The notes beneath the pieces were generated by a model. That model was not told where the DNA came from, ran no database searches, and saw only the letters and a list, made by a program, of their open reading frames with translations. Below are positions 34,463 through 41,865 of a stretch of 64,000 nucleotides of DNA, piece after piece (position 1 is the first letter of the stretch; every line of letters starts with the position of its first letter). Position numbers and translations under genes: made by a program. Source of the DNA: Flagellimonas_B algarum (GTDB lineage Bacteria > Bacteroidota > Bacteroidia > Flavobacteriales > Flavobacteriaceae); contig NZ_JBEVTG010000001.1 of the NCBI RefSeq assembly GCF_040513375.1, forward strand, positions 248,001-312,000, given 5' to 3'.

Positions 34463-35713
34463 CTATTCGTCTCTTAATGCGTTAATGACTTGAACTTTCG
34501 CGGCACGCCATGCCGGAAAAAAGCCGGCTATGGCCCCTGCGGTCACCAAGACCAAAACGGTCGTAAAGGCTACGTTAAAGCTCACCGATGGGTTGACGAC
34601 ATAGTCTACCTCGATATTGGGCCCGACGAATTCAAGAATGCCCATGCTCAATATCAAACCTGAAAATCCGGAGATAGCGGTCACGAAAATCGATTCCTGT
34701 AAAATCATTCCGACGATGGCCCAGGGTTTGGCCCCCAATGCTTTTCGAATCCCGATCTCACGGGTCCGTTCCTTAACGACGATCAACATGATATTGCTGA
34801 CCCCGACGACCCCTGCGATGATGGTACACACCCCGACGAACCAAAAGAAGAATTTGATGTTTCCGGTCAAGGCATAGTAGCGTTTGGCCTCTTCGATAGG
34901 ATTCCAAATATGGATGGCCCTTTCGTCTTCGGGAGCAATGCCATGGGCGGCGTATAGATACTCCTTGATGTCCTTCTCGAATTCGAGCGATGAAGCCACG
35001 GTTTGATCCAAGTTTTCCTTTTCAGGAAGCATAAAGGTGAGGTTGTTGATCTTGTCACCACCATTGAAAGCCAATTGGGCGGTCGACAACGGAATCCAAA
35101 TCCGTTCTTCTTCGTCCTCGTCAAGGCCGACTTCACTGAACACCCCCACGATCTTAAATCCGGCTCCTGAGATATTCAGGTATTCGCCTAGGGGCGATTC
35201 AACATCCTTGAAAACTTCCCGCTTGATTTTTTTACTGATCACGGCCACCTTGGCAAAATCCTCGATATCCTTTTCATTGATAAAGCGGCCTTCCTTCATA
35301 TACTCGTTCTCGATTTCCTGGATTTCACCAGTTGTGCCGATGACCTGATAAACCAAGAGGTTCTCTTTATACAGTACTTGCAGGTTTCTGGGGAAGTAAA
35401 AGGTGGAGGCCTTTTCATAATCTACGCCCAATTCTTTGGTGATGACGTCGTAATTCTTGTTTCGAAGCTGGATGCGACGCCCCGGATTGAGACCGTTGTG
35501 CGCAATGGTAGTCCGCCCTGGCCAGACCCAAATACTGGTTGCGGCATCGGTTTGGAATTCCTTCTCGATTCCGTTTTGCATGCCTTGGCCGAATCCTAAT
35601 AAAATGACGAGGATGAAAATCCCTGAAGCGACCGAAAGTCCGGTCAAAAACGTCCGTAATTTATTTTTACGGATCGTATCAAAGATTTCTTGCCATCTTT
35701 CGATGTCAAACAT
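34463..35713 (-). CDS. MacB-type ABC permease, copy A1 (first gene of efflux operon)
   Basis: A 416-residue MacB-like permease: N-terminal helix (LRTFLTGLSVASGIFILVILL, about 19-39), periplasmic domain (about 45-275), FtsX domain with three helices and KERTREIGIRKALGAKP. It is the first gene of a nine-gene run on the minus strand (35713 down to 25558). Two inverted repeats lie directly upstream. It is most similar to the permease at 30045-31274. Confidence 0.92.
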   Translation of the reverse strand: MFDIERWQEIFDTIRKNKLRTFLTGLSVASGIFILVILLGFGQGMQNGIEKEFQTDAATSIWVWPGRTTIAHNGLNPGRRIQLRNKNYDVITKELGVDYEKASTFYFPRNLQVLYKENLLVYQVIGTTGEIQEIENEYMKEGRFINEKDIEDFAKVAVISKKIKREVFKDVESPLGEYLNISGAGFKIVGVFSEVGLDEDEEERIWIPLSTAQLAFNGGDKINNLTFMLPEKENLDQTVASSLEFEKDIKEYLYAAHGIAPEDERAIHIWNPIEEAKRYYALTGNIKFFFWFVGVCTIIAGVVGVSNIMLIVVKERTREIGIRKALGAKPWAIVGMILQESIFVTAISGFSGLILSMGILEFVGPNIEVDYVVNPSVSFNVAFTTVLVLVTAGAIAGFFPAWRAAKVQVINALRDE

Positions 35714-35737
35714 TGGGTTGGTTTTTTTGATTGATGA

Positions 35738-35751
35738 ATACGCAAGCGTAT
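35738..35751. promoter_or_regulatory. Inverted repeat in the leader of the efflux operon
   Basis: ATACGC-AA-GCGTAT is a 6-bp perfect inverted repeat with a 2-nt centre, 25-38 bp upstream of the first permease ATG. It could be a protein site or a small RNA hairpin in the leader. No regulator gene is adjacent. Confidence 0.4.
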
Positions 35752-35761
35752 GTTAATTAGA

Positions 35762-35786
35762 CTGTAACTTATTTTTTTTGTTACAG
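35762..35786. promoter_or_regulatory. Inverted repeat upstream of the efflux operon, candidate operator
   Basis: CTGTAAC (35762-35768) and GTTACAG (35780-35786) are perfect inverted copies separated by 11 nt of T-rich DNA. TGTAAC/GTTACA half-sites of this kind suit a dimeric repressor or activator. It lies about 50-75 bp ahead of the first permease gene and also just beyond the end of the small CxxC protein gene. Confidence 0.42.
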
Positions 35787-35818
35787 TTTCATCACCAAAA
35801 AAATGTTAAATAACGCGA

Positions 35819-36034
35819 CTATCCCTTTAATTTGCGATAAATAAGATAGAAGAGTCCCCCGACCAAAACGTAGGGTATGGCCATCAGGTATACGATGCCA
35901 TTGTTCACGCCTTCGGCCGTACTGGTATCGGCCTCGCTCTCCAATGCCGCCCTACACATCGAGCATTGTGCCTCCACATCGGCGGGAAGCACTAGGAGTA
36001 CCAATAACATCGTAACAAGGAGTCTAATACGCAT
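35819..36034 (-). CDS. Small exported CxxC membrane protein in the oxidase assembly cluster
   Basis: A 71-residue protein. A signal peptide (about 1-22) is followed directly by a CSMC pair (Cys24, Cys27) and, after a short acidic linker, a C-terminal membrane helix (about 47-64, VYLMAIPYVLVGGLFYLIY) with a basic tail. The CxxC would face the periplasm, suiting a copper or thiol-redox role, but I know no assigned function. It overlaps the DUF420 gene by 11 bp and lies next to Sco and oxidase genes, so a role in oxidase copper-site assembly is a reasonable guess. Confidence 0.8.
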   Translation of the reverse strand: MRIRLLVTMLLVLLVLPADVEAQCSMCRAALESEADTSTAEGVNNGIVYLMAIPYVLVGGLFYLIYRKLKG

Positions 36035-36557
36035 AATAGGGCGATATCATTAGATAAACCACCACCCCGGTCACGGCAACATACAGCCATACAGGGAAGG
36101 TATATTTTGCCCATTTTCGATGGGCCTCAAAGTCTTTCAAATAGGCTTTTGAATAGGTGACCAAGACCAAGGGAATGATCACGATAGAGAGAAAAATGTG
36201 CGAAATCAGGATGAAAAAATACAAGTAGCGTAACCAACCTTCACCCCCGTAGGCAGTTGATTCAGAGGTCATGTGATAGGCGACGTACATCACCAAGAAA
36301 GCTACTGAAAATGCAATGGCCGTGGTCATGAGACGTTGATGCAATTTCCTATTCCCTTTTCGAATGGCCGAAACGGCCACTACCAAAAGAACTGCCGTCA
36401 ATCCATTGATCGTCGCATATATCGGGGGCAGGAAACCCAAAGGTTCGGCATCGGGTATCTTATACCCGAAAAGCAGGACGACTACCAGGGGGATGGCAAT
36501 CGACAAAATAGTGATCCAAACCTTGATTTTTTTCTCTTTCCGTAACTGTGCTTCCAT
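36024..36557 (-). CDS. DUF420 membrane protein, CtaM/YozB-like
   Basis: A 177-residue protein with about five membrane helices (about 14-32, 44-62, 77-97, 112-133, 150-170). Conserved histidines lie in RKLHQRLMT, YVAYHMTSE, ILISHIFLS and FEAHRKWAKYT, the pattern of DUF420 proteins. The staphylococcal member CtaM is needed for function of a haem A-type oxidase, and the position here between Sco and a CxxC protein agrees with an oxidase assembly role. The start codon directly abuts the stop of the sco gene. Confidence 0.9.
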   Translation of the reverse strand: MEAQLRKEKKIKVWITILSIAIPLVVVLLFGYKIPDAEPLGFLPPIYATINGLTAVLLVVAVSAIRKGNRKLHQRLMTTAIAFSVAFLVMYVAYHMTSESTAYGGEGWLRYLYFFILISHIFLSIVIIPLVLVTYSKAYLKDFEAHRKWAKYTFPVWLYVAVTGVVVYLMISPYYAY

Positions 36558-37301
36558 TTAGTCCGCCAATAATTTTTTAATGTCTTCCTTGAGCATGGTG
36601 ATCTGTTGGGCCTCCCCTTCTGCATTCGTTCCTTGCGCTTCGGGAATCATTCCACGATAGTAGATCAATGGGTTTCCGAACTTATCGGTTCGGGACCGCA
36701 GATAGCCCTGCTTATCGACCAGGGCGAAAAGGCCGCTATGCTCAAAGCCACCCGGGGCTTCGCCATTCTCGGCCGCCAAAATGTAAAAACCCTCATTGGC
36801 CAACCGATGAATCTCGGACTGGTCTCCGGTCATGAGGTTCCAATCCGGATCGGCAACCCCGTATTTCGAGGCATACGTTCGCAGTACATGGGGCACATCG
36901 TACCTAGGGTTTATCGAAAAGGAGGCTACCCCAAAAGCATCCGATCCAGAAAACGTATCTTGGATCTCGACCAGGTTCTGGGTCATGACCGGGCAGATGG
37001 TCGGACAGGTCGTAAAAAAGAAATCGACCACATAGACCTTTCCTGCATAATCTTCATTGGTCACGCGAACGCTATCTTGGTTCAAAAAGGAAAAGCGGGG
37101 TACTTGGCGTCTTCCATTCGTATCGGTAATGTAGGAGAGGGCATCGGCATCGGGCGTTCCGTGCATGCGGTCCAATTCGACCACACTGCCATCCGCAAAA
37201 CGTTTTCCGATTTCCCGAACGGCGAAAATACCGAATACCAAAACCACCAAGGATACCCAGACGTAGGTATATTTCTTCTTCTTATTTGCTCCTGTCGGCA
37301 T
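36558..37301 (-). CDS. SCO1/SenC family copper chaperone for cytochrome oxidase
   Basis: A 247-residue membrane-anchored thioredoxin-fold protein. An anchor helix (about 12-29) precedes the Sco domain, with the copper-binding CPTIC (Cys99, Cys103) in DFFFTTCPTICPVM and the third ligand His188 in GFEHSGLFALVD. Sco delivers copper to, or keeps reduced, the CuA site of oxidase subunit II. It overlaps by 20 bp the preceding gene, which encodes a cysteine-free protein of the same general fold. Confidence 0.95.
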   Translation of the reverse strand: MPTGANKKKKYTYVWVSLVVLVFGIFAVREIGKRFADGSVVELDRMHGTPDADALSYITDTNGRRQVPRFSFLNQDSVRVTNEDYAGKVYVVDFFFTTCPTICPVMTQNLVEIQDTFSGSDAFGVASFSINPRYDVPHVLRTYASKYGVADPDWNLMTGDQSEIHRLANEGFYILAAENGEAPGGFEHSGLFALVDKQGYLRSRTDKFGNPLIYYRGMIPEAQGTNAEGEAQQITMLKEDIKKLLAD

Positions 37302-37914
37302 TGTTCTGTTTTAAGGCCAATCGGTATTCGGCAAGAATGATCTTGACATCATCTTCCATTTTGTTGTTCAATTCAGCAACGGAATTGGAATCAAACCCGA
37401 ATTTGACCCCATCGTCGATGTCATCGTCCCTACCGCGAAGGTTGCGGTCTTTATCGATGATATATACATAGGAGGTGCCTAAATCGGCATCCAATCCAAC
37501 GGGGCTGTCCAAACTTTCGAATACCGCGACTATGGCGGATGAATCGGCATGGACAAAGTGCCATTTCGAAGCATCGGACAACTCGCCCAATTCCTTTTTC
37601 AAAGCCGCTACTTTTTCTTGGGTACCCTTGGGTACCAACATGACGAATTGAAAATCCTTGAAACCACTGAACCGCTTGTAGATCTTTTGGTTGAGATTGA
37701 AGGCGTTGCCTTTACGTGTTTCAAGCTCTTCACCCAAGAAGCCCAGCACGGTAATGTTGCCTTTTAAGGCATGGTTACCCGCATTCGCCGGCAATTCGAC
37801 CACACCCTCGGAAAGCGTGGGCAACCGCCCGAAATTATTGACCCCTGAGGCGAAAAAAAGGTAGGCTACCAGAGGCAAAATGAACAATACGATAAGGACC
37901 AGTGTCTTTTTCAT
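37282..37914 (-). CDS. Sco-like membrane-anchored protein lacking the copper cysteines
   Basis: A 210-residue protein with an N-terminal helix (about 4-22, LVLIVLFILPLVAYLFFASG). The rest looks like a thioredoxin fold: NITVLGFLGEEL where Sco has its CxxxC strand, a central FQFVMLVPKGTQEKV and GTSYVYIIDKDRNLRGR, which lines up with the HSGLFALVDKQGYLRSR region of the neighbouring Sco. It contains no cysteine at all, so it cannot bind copper or do thiol chemistry in the Sco manner. It is first in this four-gene unit and overlaps sco by 20 bp. It may be a structural partner of Sco; the function is unknown. Confidence 0.78.
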   Translation of the reverse strand: MKKTLVLIVLFILPLVAYLFFASGVNNFGRLPTLSEGVVELPANAGNHALKGNITVLGFLGEELETRKGNAFNLNQKIYKRFSGFKDFQFVMLVPKGTQEKVAALKKELGELSDASKWHFVHADSSAIVAVFESLDSPVGLDADLGTSYVYIIDKDRNLRGRDDDIDDGVKFGFDSNSVAELNNKMEDDVKIILAEYRLALKQNNADRSK

Positions 37915-37932
37915 GAGCTGCTATGCAAAAAT

Positions 37933-37964
37933 AAAAAAAGGCGGTCATAAAACCGCCTTTTTTT
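37933..37964 (-). terminator. Terminator between the oxidase subunit and assembly genes
   Basis: A perfect 13-bp stem (37933-37945 with 37952-37964) has a GGCGGT/ACCGCC core, a 6-nt loop and A/T tracts on both flanks, so it can work in either direction. It closes the ctaB-to-subunit-IV transcript before the Sco group. Confidence 0.88.
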
Positions 37965-37984
37965 GATGCTATACCTCGTGTTAA

Positions 37985-38368
37985 TTAGAAGTCCCACGCC
38001 ATGAACGCGTTCTTGAAGACATCGTAGATATAAGTGGCTTCAAAAAGCAATATGGTGATCAAATAAACGACCAAGAAAATCGGTGTCCAAACGATGGCCC
38101 TTCTTAGGGAGCTCTTTTCATCACGAAGGTGCATAAAGTCCCATGCGATGTAATATGCTTTTACCAGGGTAAGGATGATGAAGATCCAATTCAAGAGCTT
38201 CATATCCAAGAAATAGGTTTTTGTCAAGAATTCCGGTTTAACGATACCCAAACCGACTTCAACGGCTGTGACGATCGAAAGAAAGATCAAAACGCCCCAA
38301 ATCTTTTGGGTGTTCGATTTGAATTTCAACAGACCCCTGAAGATTTCTAATTTATGTTCGTGTCCCAT
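37985..38368 (-). CDS. Cytochrome c oxidase subunit IV family protein
   Basis: A 127-residue protein with three membrane helices (about 24-42, 55-75, 90-115) and the family pattern YIAWDFMHLRDEKSSLR. Prokaryotic subunit IV (COX4_pro/CyoD-like) helps assemble and stabilise the oxidase core and has no cofactor. It lies 37 bp after the larger subunit III gene and is last in its transcript, followed by a strong terminator. Confidence 0.9.
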   Translation of the reverse strand: MGHEHKLEIFRGLLKFKSNTQKIWGVLIFLSIVTAVEVGLGIVKPEFLTKTYFLDMKLLNWIFIILTLVKAYYIAWDFMHLRDEKSSLRRAIVWTPIFLVVYLITILLFEATYIYDVFKNAFMAWDF

Positions 38369-38405
38369 ACGACTATTGTATTGCTAGTTGTGTGTTTCGA
38401 AAAAG

Positions 38406-39383
38406 TTAGACCAGATAAAAGAAGGTAAAAACGAATACCCATACCAAATCCACAAAGTGCCAGTACAGTCCGACTTTCTCTACCATTTCATAATGCCCTC
38501 GGCGTTCGTAAGTACCCAAGATGACATTGAAGAAGATGATGACATTGATCACCACTCCTGAAAACACGTGAAAACCGTGGAAACCGGTGATGAAGAAGAA
38601 GAAATCGGCGAACAAGCGACTTCCGTATTCGTTGCGTACCAAGTTGGCCCCTTCGACCACGCGGACCGCATCTTTCAAACGGGCCAAAGATTCACTGCGG
38701 TTCAAGAGGGTCTTTTCACCGTCTTCGTTGATTTTCTCCGTACGGATCAAGATGTTCGGATTGGCCTTAAAGCCTTCGATTACCTCGTTGAGCGAATAGG
38801 TGGTCAAACTAGCCTCATCGGTAAACCAAACCCCTTTGTCACGGGTATTCTGCACCCTTGTTTCAGGCAAGACCTTTGCAAAATCGGCAATGGCCGCCCT
38901 TTGGTTATCATTCGAGGCATCGACGAATTGGAGTACCCGACCGCCTTTGGTCTCAAGTGCCCCGAAATCCCCTTTGATGAAGGTTGCCCATTCCCAAGCT
39001 TGGGATCCGACGAAAATCGCACCTCCGATGATGGTCAAGAACATGTACAACACCACCTTGTTCTTCATCATGCGATGCCCGGCATCCACTGCCAGTACCA
39101 TCGTGACCGAAGACATGATCAAGATAAAGGTCATGAAGGCCACGTAAATCATGGGATAGTTACCATGGAAAAACGGAACGTGCGTAAACACCTCATCGGC
39201 AATCGGCCAAGTCTCTATGAACTTGAACCTTGAGAAACCATAAGCGCAAAGAAATCCCGAAAACGTCAAGGCATCGGAGACGATGAAAAACCACATCATC
39301 ATCTTCCCATAACTCGCTCCTAAGGGCCTATTGCCCCCACCCCAAACGTTTTCTTCAGAACCGGTCGTTACCGTTGTATCCAT
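38406..39383 (-). CDS. Cytochrome c oxidase subunit III with a large soluble insertion
   Basis: A 325-residue subunit III. The N-terminal part has helices near 28-50, 75-97 and 108-130 (WFFIVSDALTFSGFL). The C-terminal part has FFFITGFHGFHVFSGVVIN and YWHFVDLVWVFVFTFFYLV, the family's ending. Between them lies a charged insertion of about 110 residues (about 135-245) without membrane character. A typical bacterial short subunit III has 190-210 residues, like the neighbour at 39476-40057, so the insertion explains the extra length. It probably faces one side of the membrane; its role is unknown. Confidence 0.92.
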   Translation of the reverse strand: MDTTVTTGSEENVWGGGNRPLGASYGKMMMWFFIVSDALTFSGFLCAYGFSRFKFIETWPIADEVFTHVPFFHGNYPMIYVAFMTFILIMSSVTMVLAVDAGHRMMKNKVVLYMFLTIIGGAIFVGSQAWEWATFIKGDFGALETKGGRVLQFVDASNDNQRAAIADFAKVLPETRVQNTRDKGVWFTDEASLTTYSLNEVIEGFKANPNILIRTEKINEDGEKTLLNRSESLARLKDAVRVVEGANLVRNEYGSRLFADFFFFITGFHGFHVFSGVVINVIIFFNVILGTYERRGHYEMVEKVGLYWHFVDLVWVFVFTFFYLV

Positions 39384-39411
39384 AAAAACTTACGTTTTAA
39401 TAAAACTTTCA

Positions 39412-39419
39412 CAAATTTA
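39412..39419 (-). promoter_or_regulatory. Possible -7 element ahead of the larger subunit III gene
   Basis: TAAATTTG matches TAnnTTTG 28 nt before the ATG at 39383, in a 92-bp gap between the two subunit III genes. The upstream element is only T-rich (TTTTT) at a 17-nt distance. It may give extra transcription of the last two oxidase genes. Confidence 0.4.
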
Positions 39420-39475
39420 CACCTTTTGTGCTATTGAAAAAGACATTCCGTATTGAAAACACGGCCTGTCCGAAA

Positions 39476-40057
39476 TTATTTTACAAAGAACATAAATAGG
39501 ATCAAATACACCCATAATACATCCAAAAAATGCCAGAAGGTCGCCCCTAATTCAAGCCCCAAATGATCCGACGGACTATACTTGCCACGAAGTTGTTGTA
39601 CCAGCACCACCAAAAGCGAGATCAAACCCGCAACAACGTGTGCGATATGGACGGCAGCGATCAAAAAGACGTATGACATTTTGATATTGCTCGTCGGGCC
39701 GGTAAAATAATAGCCATTGCCCAACATTTGGGAGAACCCATAAAACTGCATGGCGATAAAGGAAATCCCTAATCCCAAGGTGACCAGTAACCAAATCGTA
39801 GCTTGTTTTTGGGTGTTTTTTTTCACTTCCCGCTTGGCCAGTATATAGGTGAGACTGCTCAAGACGATCAGCGCGGTGCTGATAAAAAACGCCTGTGGCA
39901 ATTCAATGGTATCCAACCAGTCTTTACGTTTGCTGCTTACGATGTACGCACTGGTCCAACCGGCAAACCCCATAATCAGGCTCACGATCCCGAACCAGAG
40001 CATCATCTTTTTGGCCCTTACTTGTTTTTCCTTGTTCGTTCCTTGGGTTAAATCCAT
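39476..40057 (-). CDS. Cytochrome c oxidase subunit III, short form
   Basis: A 193-residue subunit III with five membrane helices (about 20-42, 52-70, 82-105, 125-150, 168-190). It contains AAVHIAHVVAGLISLLVVL and the C-terminal signature GATFWHFLDVLWVYLILFMFF. Subunit III stabilises the catalytic core and may bind lipid near the oxygen path. It follows ctaB by 7 bp and is followed by a second, longer subunit III gene. Confidence 0.93.
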   Translation of the reverse strand: MDLTQGTNKEKQVRAKKMMLWFGIVSLIMGFAGWTSAYIVSSKRKDWLDTIELPQAFFISTALIVLSSLTYILAKREVKKNTQKQATIWLLVTLGLGISFIAMQFYGFSQMLGNGYYFTGPTSNIKMSYVFLIAAVHIAHVVAGLISLLVVLVQQLRGKYSPSDHLGLELGATFWHFLDVLWVYLILFMFFVK

Positions 40058-40064
40058 AGTATCC

Positions 40065-40964
40065 TTAAAGAAATTTATCGATTACATAAACCAGCTGTAC
40101 CAAAGTGATGTAACTGACACTGGCCAACATCAACTTCCTCGCTGTCTTGTTATCGCGTTTTTCGAAGAGTCGGAATGCGAATGCCAACATGACCAAGCCC
40201 ATGATCAAGACGATGGCCGCACCGACCATACTTAAGTGAAGCCGCCCCGTAAACCCGAAAACGGGCATGATGGAGATGACGATCATCCAAATGGTGTACA
40301 AAATGATCTGCAAGGCCGTACCTGTATCCTTTTTACCGGTGGGCAACATTTTGAACCCGCCTTTTCTGTAATCGTCGTCGAGCATCCAGCCCAAAGCCCA
40401 AAAATGCGGGAATTGCCAAAAAAACTGTATCATGAATAGGGTGCCGGGCTCGATCCCGAATTCATTGGTCGCGGCCACCCAACCTAGCATAAACGGGATG
40501 GCCCCAGGTATGGCCCCAACGAATACCGATAGCGGTGTAATGGTTTTCAATGGGGTGTAGACGCTGGTATACAAAAAAATCGAAATCGCCCCGAAAAGTG
40601 CCGTTTTCGGACTGAGTATATATAAGGACAACACGCCGAGTATCGTCATGGCAATAGCAATGGCGAGCGCGGTCGTGGGTGTCATGCGCCCAGCGGGGAT
40701 CGGTCGGTTCCGGGTCCGTTTCATCAGGGCATCAAGGTCTTTTTCGATGACCTGGTTGAAAGCGTTTGAAGCGCCCACCATGCAATATCCTCCAAAGCCC
40801 AATAAGGCCATGGCACCGATATCGAGGGTTTCGGCCCCTAAGAAATAACCGGCAATCGAAGAGAAAACGACGCTGACCGCCAATCGCACTTTGGTCAGTT
40901 CCTTTACATCGGAAACCACCAGCGACCAGTTTGATTTTTCAAGGGTGCCTAAAGCAGACTTCAT
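40065..40964 (-). CDS. ctaB: Protohaem IX farnesyltransferase (haem O synthase)
   Basis: A 299-residue inner-membrane UbiA-family prenyltransferase that joins farnesyl diphosphate to haem B, giving haem O for the oxidase. About nine helices are present. The first Asp-rich motif is NAFNQVIEKDLDALMKRT followed by RNRPIPAGRM; a second motif region is WMLDDDYRKGGFKMLP. The first gene of the oxidase subunit transcript, with a consensus promoter just upstream. The haem A synthase gene (ctaA) is not in the window. Confidence 0.97.
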   Translation of the reverse strand: MKSALGTLEKSNWSLVVSDVKELTKVRLAVSVVFSSIAGYFLGAETLDIGAMALLGFGGYCMVGASNAFNQVIEKDLDALMKRTRNRPIPAGRMTPTTALAIAIAMTILGVLSLYILSPKTALFGAISIFLYTSVYTPLKTITPLSVFVGAIPGAIPFMLGWVAATNEFGIEPGTLFMIQFFWQFPHFWALGWMLDDDYRKGGFKMLPTGKKDTGTALQIILYTIWMIVISIMPVFGFTGRLHLSMVGAAIVLIMGLVMLAFAFRLFEKRDNKTARKLMLASVSYITLVQLVYVIDKFL

Positions 40965-40983
40965 TCACTGAATTATCGACTGG

Positions 40984-41014
40984 CAAAGATACAGCTGCCA
41001 GGCGGTATTTGCAA
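40984..41014 (-). promoter_or_regulatory. Promoter of the ctaB-cox transcript
   Basis: TTG (41012-41014) and TATCTTTG (40984-40991), separated by 20 nt on the minus strand, fit the Bacteroidetes promoter pattern. The -7 box ends 20 nt before the ctaB ATG. A terminator for tonB lies just upstream, so the oxidase genes start their own transcript here. Confidence 0.65.
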
Positions 41015-41047
41015 TGAAATCAAGCGATTCGTTTCGGATGGAAAGAG

Positions 41048-41074
41048 AAAACCCCGCTATGATCTAGCGGGGTT
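41048..41074 (-). terminator. Terminator after the tonB gene
   Basis: AAACCCCGCTA (41048-41058) and TAGCGGGGTTT (41064-41074) form a perfect 11-bp stem with a 5-nt loop. It lies 23 bp beyond the TonB stop codon and its symmetric A/T ends allow either direction. Confidence 0.82.
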
Positions 41075-41097
41075 TCTTGTTTGTTTGTTCGAACTAC

Positions 41098-41802
41098 TTA
41101 CTGTAGCTTGAAGGTAATCGGAATACTAAATGGAACCTTAACCGCCCGACCCCGTTGCTTACCTGGTGTCATTTTTGGCAGTTTGTTGATGATTCGAAGT
41201 GCTTCAGCCTCTAGGTTCTTATCCGGGCCACGCATTCTGATATTTCCGATGCTTCCGTCTTTTTGGATAACGAAAATCACGTTTACTCGACCTTGAACTC
41301 CCATTTCCTGGGCAATTTCAGGATAGCGAAAGTTTTTACGGATGTGTTTCTGCATCATATCCTGGAAACACTTTTTCTTATTGCTTGAACCTTCACAGCC
41401 GGGGAAAACGGGTACATCTTCAATCACGGCGAAAGGAACCGAAATATCTTCCTCGACCTCTTCGACCTCAACGTCTTCGACTTCCATTACTTCTTCTTCT
41501 TGGCTCGTTTCGGTAGATTCGATTACCGTTTCCTCGACCTCTTCCTCATCTTCGACAACCTCGATGACCTCAGGTGCGGCCGGAGGTGGTGGCGGTGGAG
41601 GGGTCTTGATCTGCTCCGTCATGGGAACTTCTTCATCTAATTGATCCTCAACGTTCAAGGCAATGTCATAGTCATTGGTCTTGTCATATTTCTTCCATTC
41701 CAGACCTCGCCATACCAAGAACATTACCAGGGCTAGCCCGATAACGAAAAAGAGGCTGCTATTTCTTCCTACATCAGCTTTTGGATTCTTTTTTGGTTCC
41801 AT
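41098..41802 (-). CDS. TonB-family energy transducer with an acidic linker
   Basis: A 234-residue TonB protein that passes energy from ExbBD to outer-membrane receptors. A cytoplasmic head and one helix (about 17-33, SLFFVIGLALVMFLVW) lead into a proline run (PPPPPPPAAP, about 70-79) and then a strongly acidic Glu/Val-rich linker (about 80-125) instead of the usual Pro-Lys spacer. The C-terminal TonB domain (about 150-234) has FRYPEIAQEMGVQGRVNVIFV and the ending VPFSIPITFKL. A CxxxKKxC element (PGCEGSSNKKKCFQD) precedes the domain, as in many Bacteroidetes TonBs. It is a single-gene unit with its own terminator. Confidence 0.94.
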   Translation of the reverse strand: MEPKKNPKADVGRNSSLFFVIGLALVMFLVWRGLEWKKYDKTNDYDIALNVEDQLDEEVPMTEQIKTPPPPPPPAAPEVIEVVEDEEEVEETVIESTETSQEEEVMEVEDVEVEEVEEDISVPFAVIEDVPVFPGCEGSSNKKKCFQDMMQKHIRKNFRYPEIAQEMGVQGRVNVIFVIQKDGSIGNIRMRGPDKNLEAEALRIINKLPKMTPGKQRGRAVKVPFSIPITFKLQ

Positions 41803-41865
41803 GCGTTTTCGATTTTAGTATTCGCTAATTTAAATATTAATTTGAGAAATCCGCAATTAATCAAC

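Noticed and set aside
36606..37340. Long open frame (244 codons) on the plus strand opposite sco
   Set aside because: It is antisense to a gene with clear family motifs and has no recognisable domain or good start context; such frames arise from codon bias.
37282..37914. Sco-like protein considered as a decayed sco pseudogene
   Set aside because: The frame is intact, has its own membrane anchor and is linked to sco by overlap, so it looks like a maintained gene.
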